A stretch of DNA of 55,775 nucleotides. It comes from an uncultured Burkholderiales bacterium. Its GTDB lineage: Bacteria; Pseudomonadota; Gammaproteobacteria; Burkholderiales; Burkholderiaceae_C. Made by a program: the position numbers and the translations under genes. Of this stretch, positions 35,266 through 43,186 are shown one piece after another. The notes beneath the pieces were generated by a model. That model saw nothing but the letters and a program-made list of their open reading frames with translations, did no database searches and was not told where the DNA came from. Each line of letters starts with the position of its first letter. Positions within the stretch are counted from its first letter, which is position 1. The stretch spans positions 1-55,775 of the forward strand of contig CAIMNS010000228.1 of NCBI GenBank assembly GCA_903842945.1, read 5' to 3'.

Positions 35266-36336
35266 ATGGCTGAAATATTAGGCTTGGGGCTCTCTCATTA
35301 CCCACCGTTGTCTACGCCAGATTCCATCATGTCGGGCATTTTGAGATATACCTTGGGGGATGCAAGTATTCCTGAGGCCGCCAAAGATCCAAAAAATTGG
35401 CCCGCCAAAATGCAAGAGGAGTGGTCTGATGATCTGGGCGTCAAAGCTGCCGCCATCCATCGAGCACAATTGGTGGAGCAATTCAGAAGAGTTAGGAAAT
35501 CTTTGGACGATTTCAATCCAGACGTTGTTTTGATTTGGGGTGACGATCAATATGAAAACTTCAAAGAAGATATCATTCCCCCATTCACGGTATTTGCCTA
35601 TGAAGACACGGACATTTATCCTTGGAAACATGCTCAAAACTCCTCTATGGTCGAAGGGGGTAAACCCAACGCTTGGGGGGAGGGCCCTGATAAGCATTAC
35701 CGACTAAGGGGGCGTCGTGATATTGCAAAACATTTGATTGCTGGCTTGATCCAAGCCGATATAGATGTATCTTATGCCTACAAGCCACTTCATCACTCAA
35801 GCCTGGCGCACGCCTTCACCAATGCGATACTTTATCTTGATTACGATAGGGTGGGCTGGGATTACCCAACCATTGCCATGCCCATCAATTGTTACGGATC
35901 AAAAGTCATTTCGGCAAAAGGGTTCTTGACCAAAATGGATGCGAAACTTGAACTCGATCCACCGGCTCCTTCTCCAAGCCGCTGTATGCAATTGGGTGCT
36001 CAAAGTGCAAAAATCCTTGCTGACTCGCCTTGGAGGGTGGCTCTGGTGGCCTCTTCAAGTTGGTCGCATGCGTTTTTATGCGACAAGAACTATCGACTTT
36101 ATCCAGACACACCAGCTGATTTGAAACTCTATGAAGCGATGGTCAACGGGCAGTTTGACTATTGGAGGGGTCAAACGACCTCCACCTTCGATGCGTCCGG
36201 TCAACAAGAAATACTCAATTGGAGTCCCCTTTTGGGTGCGATGGAAGCATTAAAGGCCAACTTAAGTTGGAGTTCATTTGTCGAAACGCATGTATTTAAT
36301 TCGAACAAGGTCTTTGCAGTATATGACCCCATTTGA
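35266..36336 (+). CDS. LigB-like class III extradiol dioxygenase family protein
   Basis: A 356-residue protein with the LigB/MhpB/DODA fold. The N-terminal GLSHYPPL places a metal-ligand-like His at residue 11. NPDVVLIWGDDQYENFKEDIIPPF corresponds to the D-x-VV-x-x-x-D-H segment of the family, and VALVASSSWSHAFL resembles the C-terminal conserved SSH region. The expected histidine after DVVLIWGDD is replaced by Gln-Tyr, so metal binding may differ from classical enzymes. The neighbours show no aromatic ring-cleavage pathway, so the substrate is unknown. AAAGGA precedes the ATG. Confidence 0.72.
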   Translation: MAEILGLGLSHYPPLSTPDSIMSGILRYTLGDASIPEAAKDPKNWPAKMQEEWSDDLGVKAAAIHRAQLVEQFRRVRKSLDDFNPDVVLIWGDDQYENFKEDIIPPFTVFAYEDTDIYPWKHAQNSSMVEGGKPNAWGEGPDKHYRLRGRRDIAKHLIAGLIQADIDVSYAYKPLHHSSLAHAFTNAILYLDYDRVGWDYPTIAMPINCYGSKVISAKGFLTKMDAKLELDPPAPSPSRCMQLGAQSAKILADSPWRVALVASSSWSHAFLCDKNYRLYPDTPADLKLYEAMVNGQFDYWRGQTTSTFDASGQQEILNWSPLLGAMEALKANLSWSSFVETHVFNSNKVFAVYDPI

Positions 36337-36491
36337 ATTTTTTGAACTGCTTTGAAATAAAGCTAGAGGGCTCATGAATGCAGGGCCCTTAGGTCCTACC
36401 GTTGATCAAGGACTTTATCGGGCGTACTCGAACTGGAGCTAAGCCATTCAGTCATAAATTTTGAACCGTCGTTCATAACAGGAGTTCTTTT

Positions 36492-37079
36492 TTGAATTTG
36501 TTCACCCAACCCTCATCACTCATTGCATCGGTTTTGATGTGTTTTTTAGTTTTTCCAAGGCTGGTGGCCAGTCAGGAGATTGCTTCTTCGTCCCTCAAAA
36601 CCATCGAATCCATTGACCTTCCCCGTTATTTGGGAAGCTGGTATGAAATCGCTAAATTCCCGAATTGGTTTCAAAAAAAGTGCAAAAGCGATACCAAAGC
36701 CAACTACACGCTTAAAAGTGACGGAAAAATTTCTATTTTAAATCAGTGTCGTCTTGAGGGTGGGCAGATTTCAGATGCCTTGGGTACTGCAAAGCAAATT
36801 GGAGATGTGAAGTCTGCAAAGTTAAAGGTCCGTTTCGCACCTGACTGGATGTCCTTGGTTCCTTTTGTTTGGGGGGATTACTGGGTGATTGATTTAGATT
36901 CGGCTTATCAATTGGTGGCCATCAGTGAGCCTAAGCGTGAGTATTTATGGATATTGTCTAGAACGCCAGAGCCCGATGACAAGCAGCTCAACGATCTTCT
37001 GGTTCGCTTGAGTTTCAATGGCTTTGACTTGAGCAAGCTCGAACGCACCAGTCACAAGCAAGATATTTATACCAAGTAG
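36492..37079 (+). CDS. Blc-type bacterial lipocalin
   Basis: A 195-residue exported lipocalin. A signal peptide (to about LVASQ) is followed by the lipocalin signature YLGSWYEIAKFPNWFQ at 46-61 with the invariant Gly-x-Trp. KKCKSDTKANYTL, DYWVIDLDSAYQLVAISEPKREYLWILSRTP and a C-terminal helix match Blc. No lipobox cysteine is seen, so it is probably soluble in the periplasm and not outer-membrane anchored like E. coli Blc. Relatives bind lysophospholipids or fatty acids. The start is a TTG with AGGAG eight bases upstream. Confidence 0.87.
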   Translation: MNLFTQPSSLIASVLMCFLVFPRLVASQEIASSSLKTIESIDLPRYLGSWYEIAKFPNWFQKKCKSDTKANYTLKSDGKISILNQCRLEGGQISDALGTAKQIGDVKSAKLKVRFAPDWMSLVPFVWGDYWVIDLDSAYQLVAISEPKREYLWILSRTPEPDDKQLNDLLVRLSFNGFDLSKLERTSHKQDIYTK

Positions 37080-37084
37080 AGCGC

Positions 37085-37122
37085 TTAAGAGCTCCGTGTG
37101 TTTGGGTCAAGCAGGCTCTTAA
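37085..37122. terminator. Possible bidirectional hairpin between convergent genes
   Basis: TTAAGAGC (37085-37092) and GCTCTTAA (37115-37122) form a perfect 8-bp stem with a 22-base loop between the lipocalin stop and the DUF1439 stop at 37119. The loop is large and no strong U-tract follows, so termination is uncertain. Confidence 0.3.
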
Positions 37123-37601
37123 AAGCCAAGTTTGATGCTGTCCTCGTCAACATGAATGCTTTGAAGTTGCTTGCCCAAGAAGTCTGGCATATGGTAGATG
37201 GATGTGCCATCCAATAAACTTAGAACGGTGGCGTTGAGAGTTTTACTCAATGCCGTTGGTAATTCTCCGAGGTCTTTTGCATTGATTTTTAAAATATTGA
37301 TCTTTGAGATCTCAATGTCTCCTTTGCTTTTGTTCCAGCGAGGTTGTACATCGACGCAGAACTCTCCAGATGCATGCGTTAATTTTTCACTCCACGTGCC
37401 ACACAGTTCAATTTTAGCAAGCTCTTTTTTAAATTTTGTGATTGGATGATCAATCGCTAGTGTGTATTTTTCCATTGGGAACTTTTTAGTCACAGCAATG
37501 TCTATCAAGTCTTTAGGTACGCCGAACGAAAAGGCGTGAGCCTGAGCCATGGAAGATAAAATCACAGCAAGACAAATAATTCTTTTAAGCATCATAGACA
37601 T
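37119..37601 (-). CDS. DUF1439 (YceB-like) exported protein
   Basis: A 160-residue exported protein. The signal peptide MLKRIICLAVILSSMAQAHA lacks a lipobox, unlike E. coli lipoprotein YceB. FGVPKDLIDIAVTKKFPMEKY and the C-terminal half (LLDGTSIYHMPDFLGKQLQSIHVDEDSIKLGF) match the DUF1439 pattern of alternating beta strands related to lipid-binding tubular proteins. Its function is unknown. It is convergent with the lipocalin gene; both may deal with envelope lipids. Confidence 0.72.
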   Translation of the reverse strand: MSMMLKRIICLAVILSSMAQAHAFSFGVPKDLIDIAVTKKFPMEKYTLAIDHPITKFKKELAKIELCGTWSEKLTHASGEFCVDVQPRWNKSKGDIEISKINILKINAKDLGELPTALSKTLNATVLSLLDGTSIYHMPDFLGKQLQSIHVDEDSIKLGF

Positions 37602-37669
37602 GTAAGGGAATCGATTCTGCTTTATTTAAGAAGAGAACTTGAGAGAGTATTTTTCAAGAAAAAATTTCT

Positions 37670-37698
37670 TGGTCAATTATTATTTTATGAATTATAAT
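37670..37698 (+). promoter_or_regulatory. Candidate promoter of tRNA-Lys
   Basis: TGGTCA (37670-37675) and a perfect TATAAT (37693-37698) are separated by 17 bases. The predicted transcription start falls about ten bases before the tRNA 5' end, as expected for a single tRNA gene. Confidence 0.55.
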
Positions 37699-37714
37699 AT
37701 TTTTAGTTTTTAGT

Positions 37715-37790
37715 TGGCTGTTAGCTCAGTTGGTAGAGCAGTAGACTCTTAATCTATTGGTCGGGTGTTCGAATCACTCACAGCCTACCA
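37715..37790 (+). tRNA. tRNA-Lys (anticodon CTT), unusual U1:U72 terminal pair
   Basis: 76 bases: acceptor TGGCTGT/ACAGCCT, U8-A9, D stem GCTC/GAGC, anticodon stem GTAGA/TCTAT (G27-U43 wobble) with loop CTCTTAA, T stem GGGTG/CACTC around TTCGAAT, A73 and encoded CCA. The anticodon CTT, the loop and A73 identify lysine. Counting back from U8 and forward to A73, bases 1 and 72 are both T, where tRNA-Lys normally has G1:C72. All other pairs are intact. CCATTTTTACAATGG right after it could form a small hairpin. Confidence 0.9.
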
Positions 37791-38193
37791 TTTTTACAAT
37801 GGTTCTCCAATCAAATTGATATATTTCGGCTCTTCCTAATTAACGGGGGATGGGCATTTATCAAACAAGGTTGAATACTCCAATTGATCCATTCAGCATG
37901 AATTTTCGAATGAAGTTTTCATGATGATCTAAGAACTTTTTCTTCTATCCCACTCATCTTGTTGAGCTCATCTAGCCGAATGAACGCGGTTATTGAAATT
38001 CATATGATTTCAAAATCCTTTTGGATTAGAAACTTGATAAGCCCAATGTCTTGGGCGTCTAAAGAGTGGTTAACCCTCTAAATACAAACCCGAATACAGA
38101 TTGGGCGAATTCATGGAGTCCCTCATATAGAATTAATTTCTCTGAACAGGTTCAAGCCAACCTCAGGGAAATAACCAATTAAAGAGACAAACC
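37791..38193. other. Non-coding region upstream of the sugar dehydrogenase, with two hairpins
   Basis: No gene is recognised in these 400 bases. A perfect hairpin GCCCAA-TGTC-TTGGGC lies at 38041-38056. It is followed by a near-palindrome AGAGTGGTTAACCCTCT at 38063-38079 centred on GGTTAACC. These are about 115-150 bases before the dehydrogenase start and could belong to an RNA leader, a small RNA or an operator. AAAGAGAC precedes the ATG at 38194. Confidence 0.4.
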
Positions 38194-39408
38194 ATGATTA
38201 ATCAATTTTTCTTTACTGCTTCTGTGATTGCGTCCATCGCCACCACCTCCATGGCGCAACAAGCGCCTGTCGCCCCTCCCTCCTGGAAGCAGGGGATGGC
38301 AAGCGAGCAAGCGCAGTCACCCTTGCACCCGTTTTTACCGCACATGACAGGACGTGCTTCTTCTGACTTGCCCGTTGGTAAGTTAAAGGTGCCTGATGGC
38401 TTTAAAGTCGAAGTCTGGGCCGAGGGTGCTCCAGAGGCCAGATCGTTGGCTTTAGGCGATAAAGGAACCGTGTTTGCAAGCAATAGAAACCTCACCAATG
38501 TCTATGCAATCGTTGATAACGCTGGTAAAAGAGAGGTCAAAGTCTTGCTGAAAGGACTTAAAGCTCCCAATGGCCTTGTTTTTGATAAAGGTACCTTGTA
38601 CGTTGCAGAGCGAAACAGAATTACCCGATTTGATGACATCGAGTCCAAGCTTGATAACCCAGGTGAGGGCAAAGTGGTCATTGATAATCTTGACCCCAAC
38701 AATGCAGCTGGCCACTTTTGGAAATACCTGGTGATGGGACCCGACGGTAAACTTTATTTCAATATTGGCTCCCCTCAGAATATCACCATGCCCTCCTACA
38801 ACGAGGCCTCCATCCTAAGGGTGGATCCCAAGACGGGCATCATGGAAAATTATGCCCAAGGCGTCAGAAACAGCGTTGGCATGGCTTTTCATCCAGTCTC
38901 CAAAGACCTCTGGTTCACAGAACACGGTCGTGATTGGCTGGGTACCGATTTGCCTAACGATGAGTTGAACGTTGTCAAGAAAAAAGGCCAACACTTTGGT
39001 TTTCCGTTCTGCCATCAAGGCGATACGCTTGATCCTGTGTATGGTCAAAATCGTTCATGCGATGAGTTCTCACCACCCATTTTGAAGCTTGGTGCACATA
39101 TTGCACCACTTGGTATGAAGTTCTATACGGGAAAGATGTTCCCCGCTGAATACAAAAACAGCATGATCATTGCGCAACACGGTTCATGGAACCGCGACCC
39201 CAAGCATGGATACAATTTGATTCGTGTTTCTTTGGACGCCAAGGGCAATGCAACCAAGCATGCATTTATTGATGGTTTTCTAGAGAACGAAAAGGGTGAT
39301 CCTCCCATGTGGGGCCGTCCTGTTGATGTGTTGCAAATGAAAGATGGCTCTATTCTCTTTTCCGATGACTACAACGGAATTATTTATAGAGTGTCATATT
39401 CCAAGTAA
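38194..39408 (+). CDS. Periplasmic PQQ-dependent sugar dehydrogenase (sorbosone dehydrogenase family)
   Basis: A 404-residue exported six-bladed beta-propeller. The signal peptide ends near TTSMAQ. Blade segments include VPDGFKVEVWAEGAPEARSLALG, GPDGKLYFNIGSPQN, GVRNSVGMAFHPVSKDLWFTEHGRDW, APLGMKFYTGKMFP, QHGSWNR and DDYNGIIYRVSY, as in soluble glucose/sorbosone dehydrogenases that use PQQ and calcium. The dihaem cytochrome gene starts four bases after its stop and is the obvious electron acceptor. No pqq genes are present in the window. The true substrate is unknown. Confidence 0.87.
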   Translation: MINQFFFTASVIASIATTSMAQQAPVAPPSWKQGMASEQAQSPLHPFLPHMTGRASSDLPVGKLKVPDGFKVEVWAEGAPEARSLALGDKGTVFASNRNLTNVYAIVDNAGKREVKVLLKGLKAPNGLVFDKGTLYVAERNRITRFDDIESKLDNPGEGKVVIDNLDPNNAAGHFWKYLVMGPDGKLYFNIGSPQNITMPSYNEASILRVDPKTGIMENYAQGVRNSVGMAFHPVSKDLWFTEHGRDWLGTDLPNDELNVVKKKGQHFGFPFCHQGDTLDPVYGQNRSCDEFSPPILKLGAHIAPLGMKFYTGKMFPAEYKNSMIIAQHGSWNRDPKHGYNLIRVSLDAKGNATKHAFIDGFLENEKGDPPMWGRPVDVLQMKDGSILFSDDYNGIIYRVSYSK

Positions 39409-39412
39409 TTTT

Positions 39413-40045
39413 ATGAAATCATTCTGTTGTTCACGCATCAGACGTTTGGAAAAATGGAGTAGAACGGCAGCCATTAGAACGGCTGCCGTTCTTACTTTAT
39501 CAAGCCTCTTCGCTTTGTCTTGCATTGCTGGCATGGAGGAAGGGCGTCAAAAGTCTCAAGTCTGTGCCGCCTGTCATGGTGCAGACGGTAACTCTCCCAG
39601 TCCGAATGTCCCGTCGATTGCTGCACAGCCTAAGCAGTTCATCGTGACGGCTTTGTACATGTACAGAGAAGGTCGAAGAAAAAGTGATGTCATGTCGGCG
39701 TTTGCTGAAAAGCTCACTAACGCGGATTTGAACGATCTTGCACAATATTTTTCTTCTCAAAAACTAAATTCCCCTTTGCGTGAGGCAGATGCAAGCGTGG
39801 TATCCAAGGGCCGAGAGATCACCGAGAAGAACAACTGTGTTGCTTGCCACACTGCAAATCTCGTTGGGCAACAACACATTCCAAGGCTAGCTGGTCAACA
39901 TCAAGCTTATTTGTTCGAGCAACTTAAACTCTTTAAAGCTGCGCAACGTGGCGACTTTGACGGCACAATGACTTCGGCAGCACAAGCGCTTTTGAGCGAG
40001 GATTTGGAGCTCTTGTCAGAGTATTTGTCCACGCTGAACAAGTAG
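39413..40045 (+). CDS. Dihaem cytochrome c (c4-like)
   Basis: A 210-residue exported protein with two haem-binding motifs, CAACH at 51-55 and CVACH at 142-146. Methionines in SDVMSAF and DGTMTSAA are candidate sixth ligands. The two halves are homologous cytochrome c folds, as in cytochrome c4. The N-terminus is long and basic (FCCSRIRRLEKWSR) before the hydrophobic export segment. ATG 39413 is chosen, four bases after the sugar dehydrogenase stop. The pair probably forms a periplasmic electron route from sugar oxidation to a terminal oxidase. Confidence 0.88.
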   Translation: MKSFCCSRIRRLEKWSRTAAIRTAAVLTLSSLFALSCIAGMEEGRQKSQVCAACHGADGNSPSPNVPSIAAQPKQFIVTALYMYREGRRKSDVMSAFAEKLTNADLNDLAQYFSSQKLNSPLREADASVVSKGREITEKNNCVACHTANLVGQQHIPRLAGQHQAYLFEQLKLFKAAQRGDFDGTMTSAAQALLSEDLELLSEYLSTLNK

Positions 40046-40086
40046 ATAGAGTTTGGAAGACCATATCAAGGTCATTTTTAAAAGAT

Positions 40087-40110
40087 CAAAGCCCTCATGA
40101 GAGGGCTTTG
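40087..40110. terminator. Bidirectional terminator between cytochrome and RND permease genes
   Basis: A perfect 10-bp stem CAAAGCCCTC / GAGGGCTTTG around the loop ATGA, located between two convergent stops (40045 and 40141). Read leftward it is followed by ATCTTTTAAAAA; read rightward the U-tract is short. It probably serves both transcripts. Confidence 0.75.
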
Positions 40111-40140
40111 ATGTTAAAGGTGCTAGAAAAAATATTTTTG

Positions 40141-43100
40141 CTAAGTTTTAATTTCTTGAAGTCGGTCAGATGCCATGAACAGGTACATCGCAGGGACCAC
40201 AAACAAGGTGAAAAGAGTTCCAATGGACAAGCCAGCAAAAATAACAATGCCCATGGCTTGGCGGCCTGCTGCACCGGCTCCAGATGCGATCACCAAGGGG
40301 ATGACTCCAAAGACCATGGCGGCCGTCGTCATGAGAATTGGACGAAGTCGAATGGATGCTGCTTCTTCAATCGCTTGTCTTTTGCTTTGTCCTTTTCTTT
40401 GCAGTTGTTTGGCGACTTCTACAATCAATATGCCATGTTTACTGATCAAGCCCATCAAGGTGACCAAGCCCACCTCGGTATAAATGTTGACCGATGCCAT
40501 TCCTAAAAATATAAAGATCATGGCGCCAAAGAGAGCCAAGGGCACGGAAACCAGAATCACCAAGGGATCTTTAAAGCTCTCGAATTGAGCGGCCAACGCG
40601 AGATACACAATCACGATGGCAAAAAACATGGTGAGCAAAAAGCCGCCAGACTCCTTGACATACTGCCTAGACTGGCCAGAATAATCGACACTGTAACCAT
40701 TGGGTGCAATTTCCAGGACGGTCTCTTTTAGAAATTTCAACACCTCTCCTTGAGATGCACCGGAGACGCCAGAAATGGTTGCAGAGTTCAATTGCTGAAA
40801 GCGATTGATAGATTCAGGAACCACATCAAATTTCAAGCTAGCAACGGTTGAGGCTTTGACCAAGTTGCCATTGGGTAACTTGATGTTAAAGTTAAGTATA
40901 TCTTCTGGATTCAAACGATCAATTTGTTGGACTTGAGGAATGACTTTGTAAGATCGACCAGAAATTGAGAAGTAGTTGACATAGCCGCCTCCAAGGGCCG
41001 TACTCAAAGCAACGCCAACATCTTGCTCGGTCAAGCCTAGAGCGGAGATTTTGTCTCTATCGACGACAACGGTGGCTTGTGGCTTGTCAATTTTTAAATC
41101 AACATCGACAAAATAAAACTTGTTGGCTGCCCGTGCTTTATCAAGCACTTGTTGAGCAACCTGGTTCAGATTTTGAAAGGGCTCTGTCGTAGAGATCACA
41201 AATTGAACCGGTAAACCTGAAGAGCCTGGTAGAGGAGGGAACTGAAACGCAGCGACTCTCACGCCTGCGATCTTGTTCCACTGTGCCTGCAAATACATTT
41301 GAAGTTCCAAAGCGCTGCGTTGACGATTTTCCCAGGTTTTGAAAATGACGCCCCCGATGCCTGCATTGACGGTGGGCACACCTGTGATTTGAAACATCTG
41401 CTCGTACTCGGGCACTGATTTGGCAACATCAAAGACTTGTTTGGCGTAGACTTGCATTTGGTCAGCGGTTGAGGTTGGAGCACCAGTGATCAAGGATGCC
41501 ACAAGCCCCTGGTCCTCTTGGGGAGCTAGTTCGGATTGAGACATCTTGAACATCAAGCCCAAAAGCACGAACAAAATAGCTCCCATGACAATTAAAACCG
41601 GCCAGGTGTTCAACAGGCTGTGAAGCGTTTTTTGGTAAAGTCTTTGAACCTTTGCAAAAATGGCGTCAATTTTCTCAACCAAGGGGGAAGAGTCATGCTC
41701 ATGATTTTTAAAAAACTCAGAGCACATCATGGGTGACAAAGTAAGGGCAATGATGCCTGAAACTGCAACGGAGCCAGCCAAGGTGAATGCAAACTCTGTG
41801 AAAAGCGCCCCAGTCAAACCCCCTTGAAAGCCAATGGGGACATAGACCGCAATCAACACCACGGTCATGGCCAAAATTGGACTACCCAGCTCTCTTGCGG
41901 CTTTGATGGAAGCATCAAAGGAGTTCATGCCCTCATCTTTCATGTGTCGGTCAAAATTTTCTACCACAATGATCGCATCGTCCACCACCAATCCGATGGC
42001 CAAAACAAGGGCTAAGAGCGTCAGTAAATTGATCGAGTAGCCCAGTGCGAGCATGATGAAAAATGTACCGATCAAGGACAAAGGCATGGCAATCACCGGA
42101 ATCATGACCGCTTTGAAATTGCCAAGGAATAAAAAGATCACCACGGTCACAATCAAGAGAGCTTCTACAAGTGTTTTAAGAACTTCGTAGATCGAAGTGT
42201 TGATGAAGGCGGTGGAGTCATAAACAATGGCTCCGGTCAGGCCGCTTGGGAGTTGCTCTTTGACGCTTGGAAACATCGTTCTTACGCGTTTAGCGACATC
42301 CAACACGTTGGCGTCAGGTGCAACCTTGATACCTATGAAGACGGATCGCACACCACTGAAAGCGACGTTGAAGTCATAGTTTTCTGAGCCCAAGGAGACT
42401 GTTGCGACGTCTTCGAGTTTGACCAATGCACCGTTGCTGGTTTTGATGTTGAGTTTTTTGAACTCGTCAACCGAGTGCAGATCTGTTCCAGCTGTCAAAG
42501 GAACGGTCACCATGGATCCTTTGCTCACTCCTACAGGCGCCAGAAAGTTATTGGCCGCCAAAGCTTGACTGACGTCTGCCGCTGTGACGTTGAAGGCGGT
42601 CATCTTGTCAGCATCTAGCCAAGCACGAAGGGCGAAAATTCGGCCCCCTAAGATCTCGGCAACTTGAACGCCTTCAACGGAGTCAATTTTTGGTTTGACC
42701 ACACGAATAAGATAATCTGTGACGTTGTTGGTGGGTAAGTCGTTGCTGTAAAAACCCATGTACATGGCAGCAATGGTTTGGCCCATTTGAACCGTCAAGA
42801 CAGGTTGCTGCGCCTGGGGAGGGAGTTGATTCTTGACGGATGCGACTTGCGTGTTGATCTCTGTCAGAGCTCGATTTGCGTCATAGTTGAGCCTCAAGGT
42901 CGCGGTGATGGTAGAGATACCGTTTGAACTTGTGGACGAGATGTAGTCAATGCCTTGAGCTTGAGCAATGGCGCTCTCAAGAGGTTGTGTGATAAATCCC
43001 GCAACTGTTTGAGAGTCCGCTCCAAAGTAAGTCGTCGAGACCGTCACGACGGCATTTTGTGTCTTAGGGTACTGACTGACTGGCAAATTAAAGATTGAGC

Positions 43101-43179
43101 GCAGGCCCAAAACAATGATCAGTAAGCTGACTACCGATGCGAGAACCGGTCGTTTGATAAAGAGATCTGTAAAATTCAT
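40141..43179 (-). CDS. RND multidrug efflux permease (HAE1/AcrB family)
   Basis: A 1012-residue inner-membrane proton/drug antiporter. It starts MNFTDLFIKRPVLASVVSLLIIVLG and includes FNLPVSQYPKT, the motif-A region LALVLAIGLVVDDAIIVVENFDRH with the proton-relay aspartates in VVDDAI, and the late segment SKHGILIVEVAKQLQ. Two sets of six membrane helices and two large periplasmic loops are visible. I use the ATG at 43179; an in-frame start at 43242 would overlap the adaptor gene. The exported compound is unknown. It is the last gene of an operon ordered outer-membrane channel, adaptor, permease. Confidence 0.93.
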   Translation of the reverse strand: MNFTDLFIKRPVLASVVSLLIIVLGLRSIFNLPVSQYPKTQNAVVTVSTTYFGADSQTVAGFITQPLESAIAQAQGIDYISSTSSNGISTITATLRLNYDANRALTEINTQVASVKNQLPPQAQQPVLTVQMGQTIAAMYMGFYSNDLPTNNVTDYLIRVVKPKIDSVEGVQVAEILGGRIFALRAWLDADKMTAFNVTAADVSQALAANNFLAPVGVSKGSMVTVPLTAGTDLHSVDEFKKLNIKTSNGALVKLEDVATVSLGSENYDFNVAFSGVRSVFIGIKVAPDANVLDVAKRVRTMFPSVKEQLPSGLTGAIVYDSTAFINTSIYEVLKTLVEALLIVTVVIFLFLGNFKAVMIPVIAMPLSLIGTFFIMLALGYSINLLTLLALVLAIGLVVDDAIIVVENFDRHMKDEGMNSFDASIKAARELGSPILAMTVVLIAVYVPIGFQGGLTGALFTEFAFTLAGSVAVSGIIALTLSPMMCSEFFKNHEHDSSPLVEKIDAIFAKVQRLYQKTLHSLLNTWPVLIVMGAILFVLLGLMFKMSQSELAPQEDQGLVASLITGAPTSTADQMQVYAKQVFDVAKSVPEYEQMFQITGVPTVNAGIGGVIFKTWENRQRSALELQMYLQAQWNKIAGVRVAAFQFPPLPGSSGLPVQFVISTTEPFQNLNQVAQQVLDKARAANKFYFVDVDLKIDKPQATVVVDRDKISALGLTEQDVGVALSTALGGGYVNYFSISGRSYKVIPQVQQIDRLNPEDILNFNIKLPNGNLVKASTVASLKFDVVPESINRFQQLNSATISGVSGASQGEVLKFLKETVLEIAPNGYSVDYSGQSRQYVKESGGFLLTMFFAIVIVYLALAAQFESFKDPLVILVSVPLALFGAMIFIFLGMASVNIYTEVGLVTLMGLISKHGILIVEVAKQLQRKGQSKRQAIEEAASIRLRPILMTTAAMVFGVIPLVIASGAGAAGRQAMGIVIFAGLSIGTLFTLFVVPAMYLFMASDRLQEIKT

Positions 43180-43186
43180 AAAGAGC

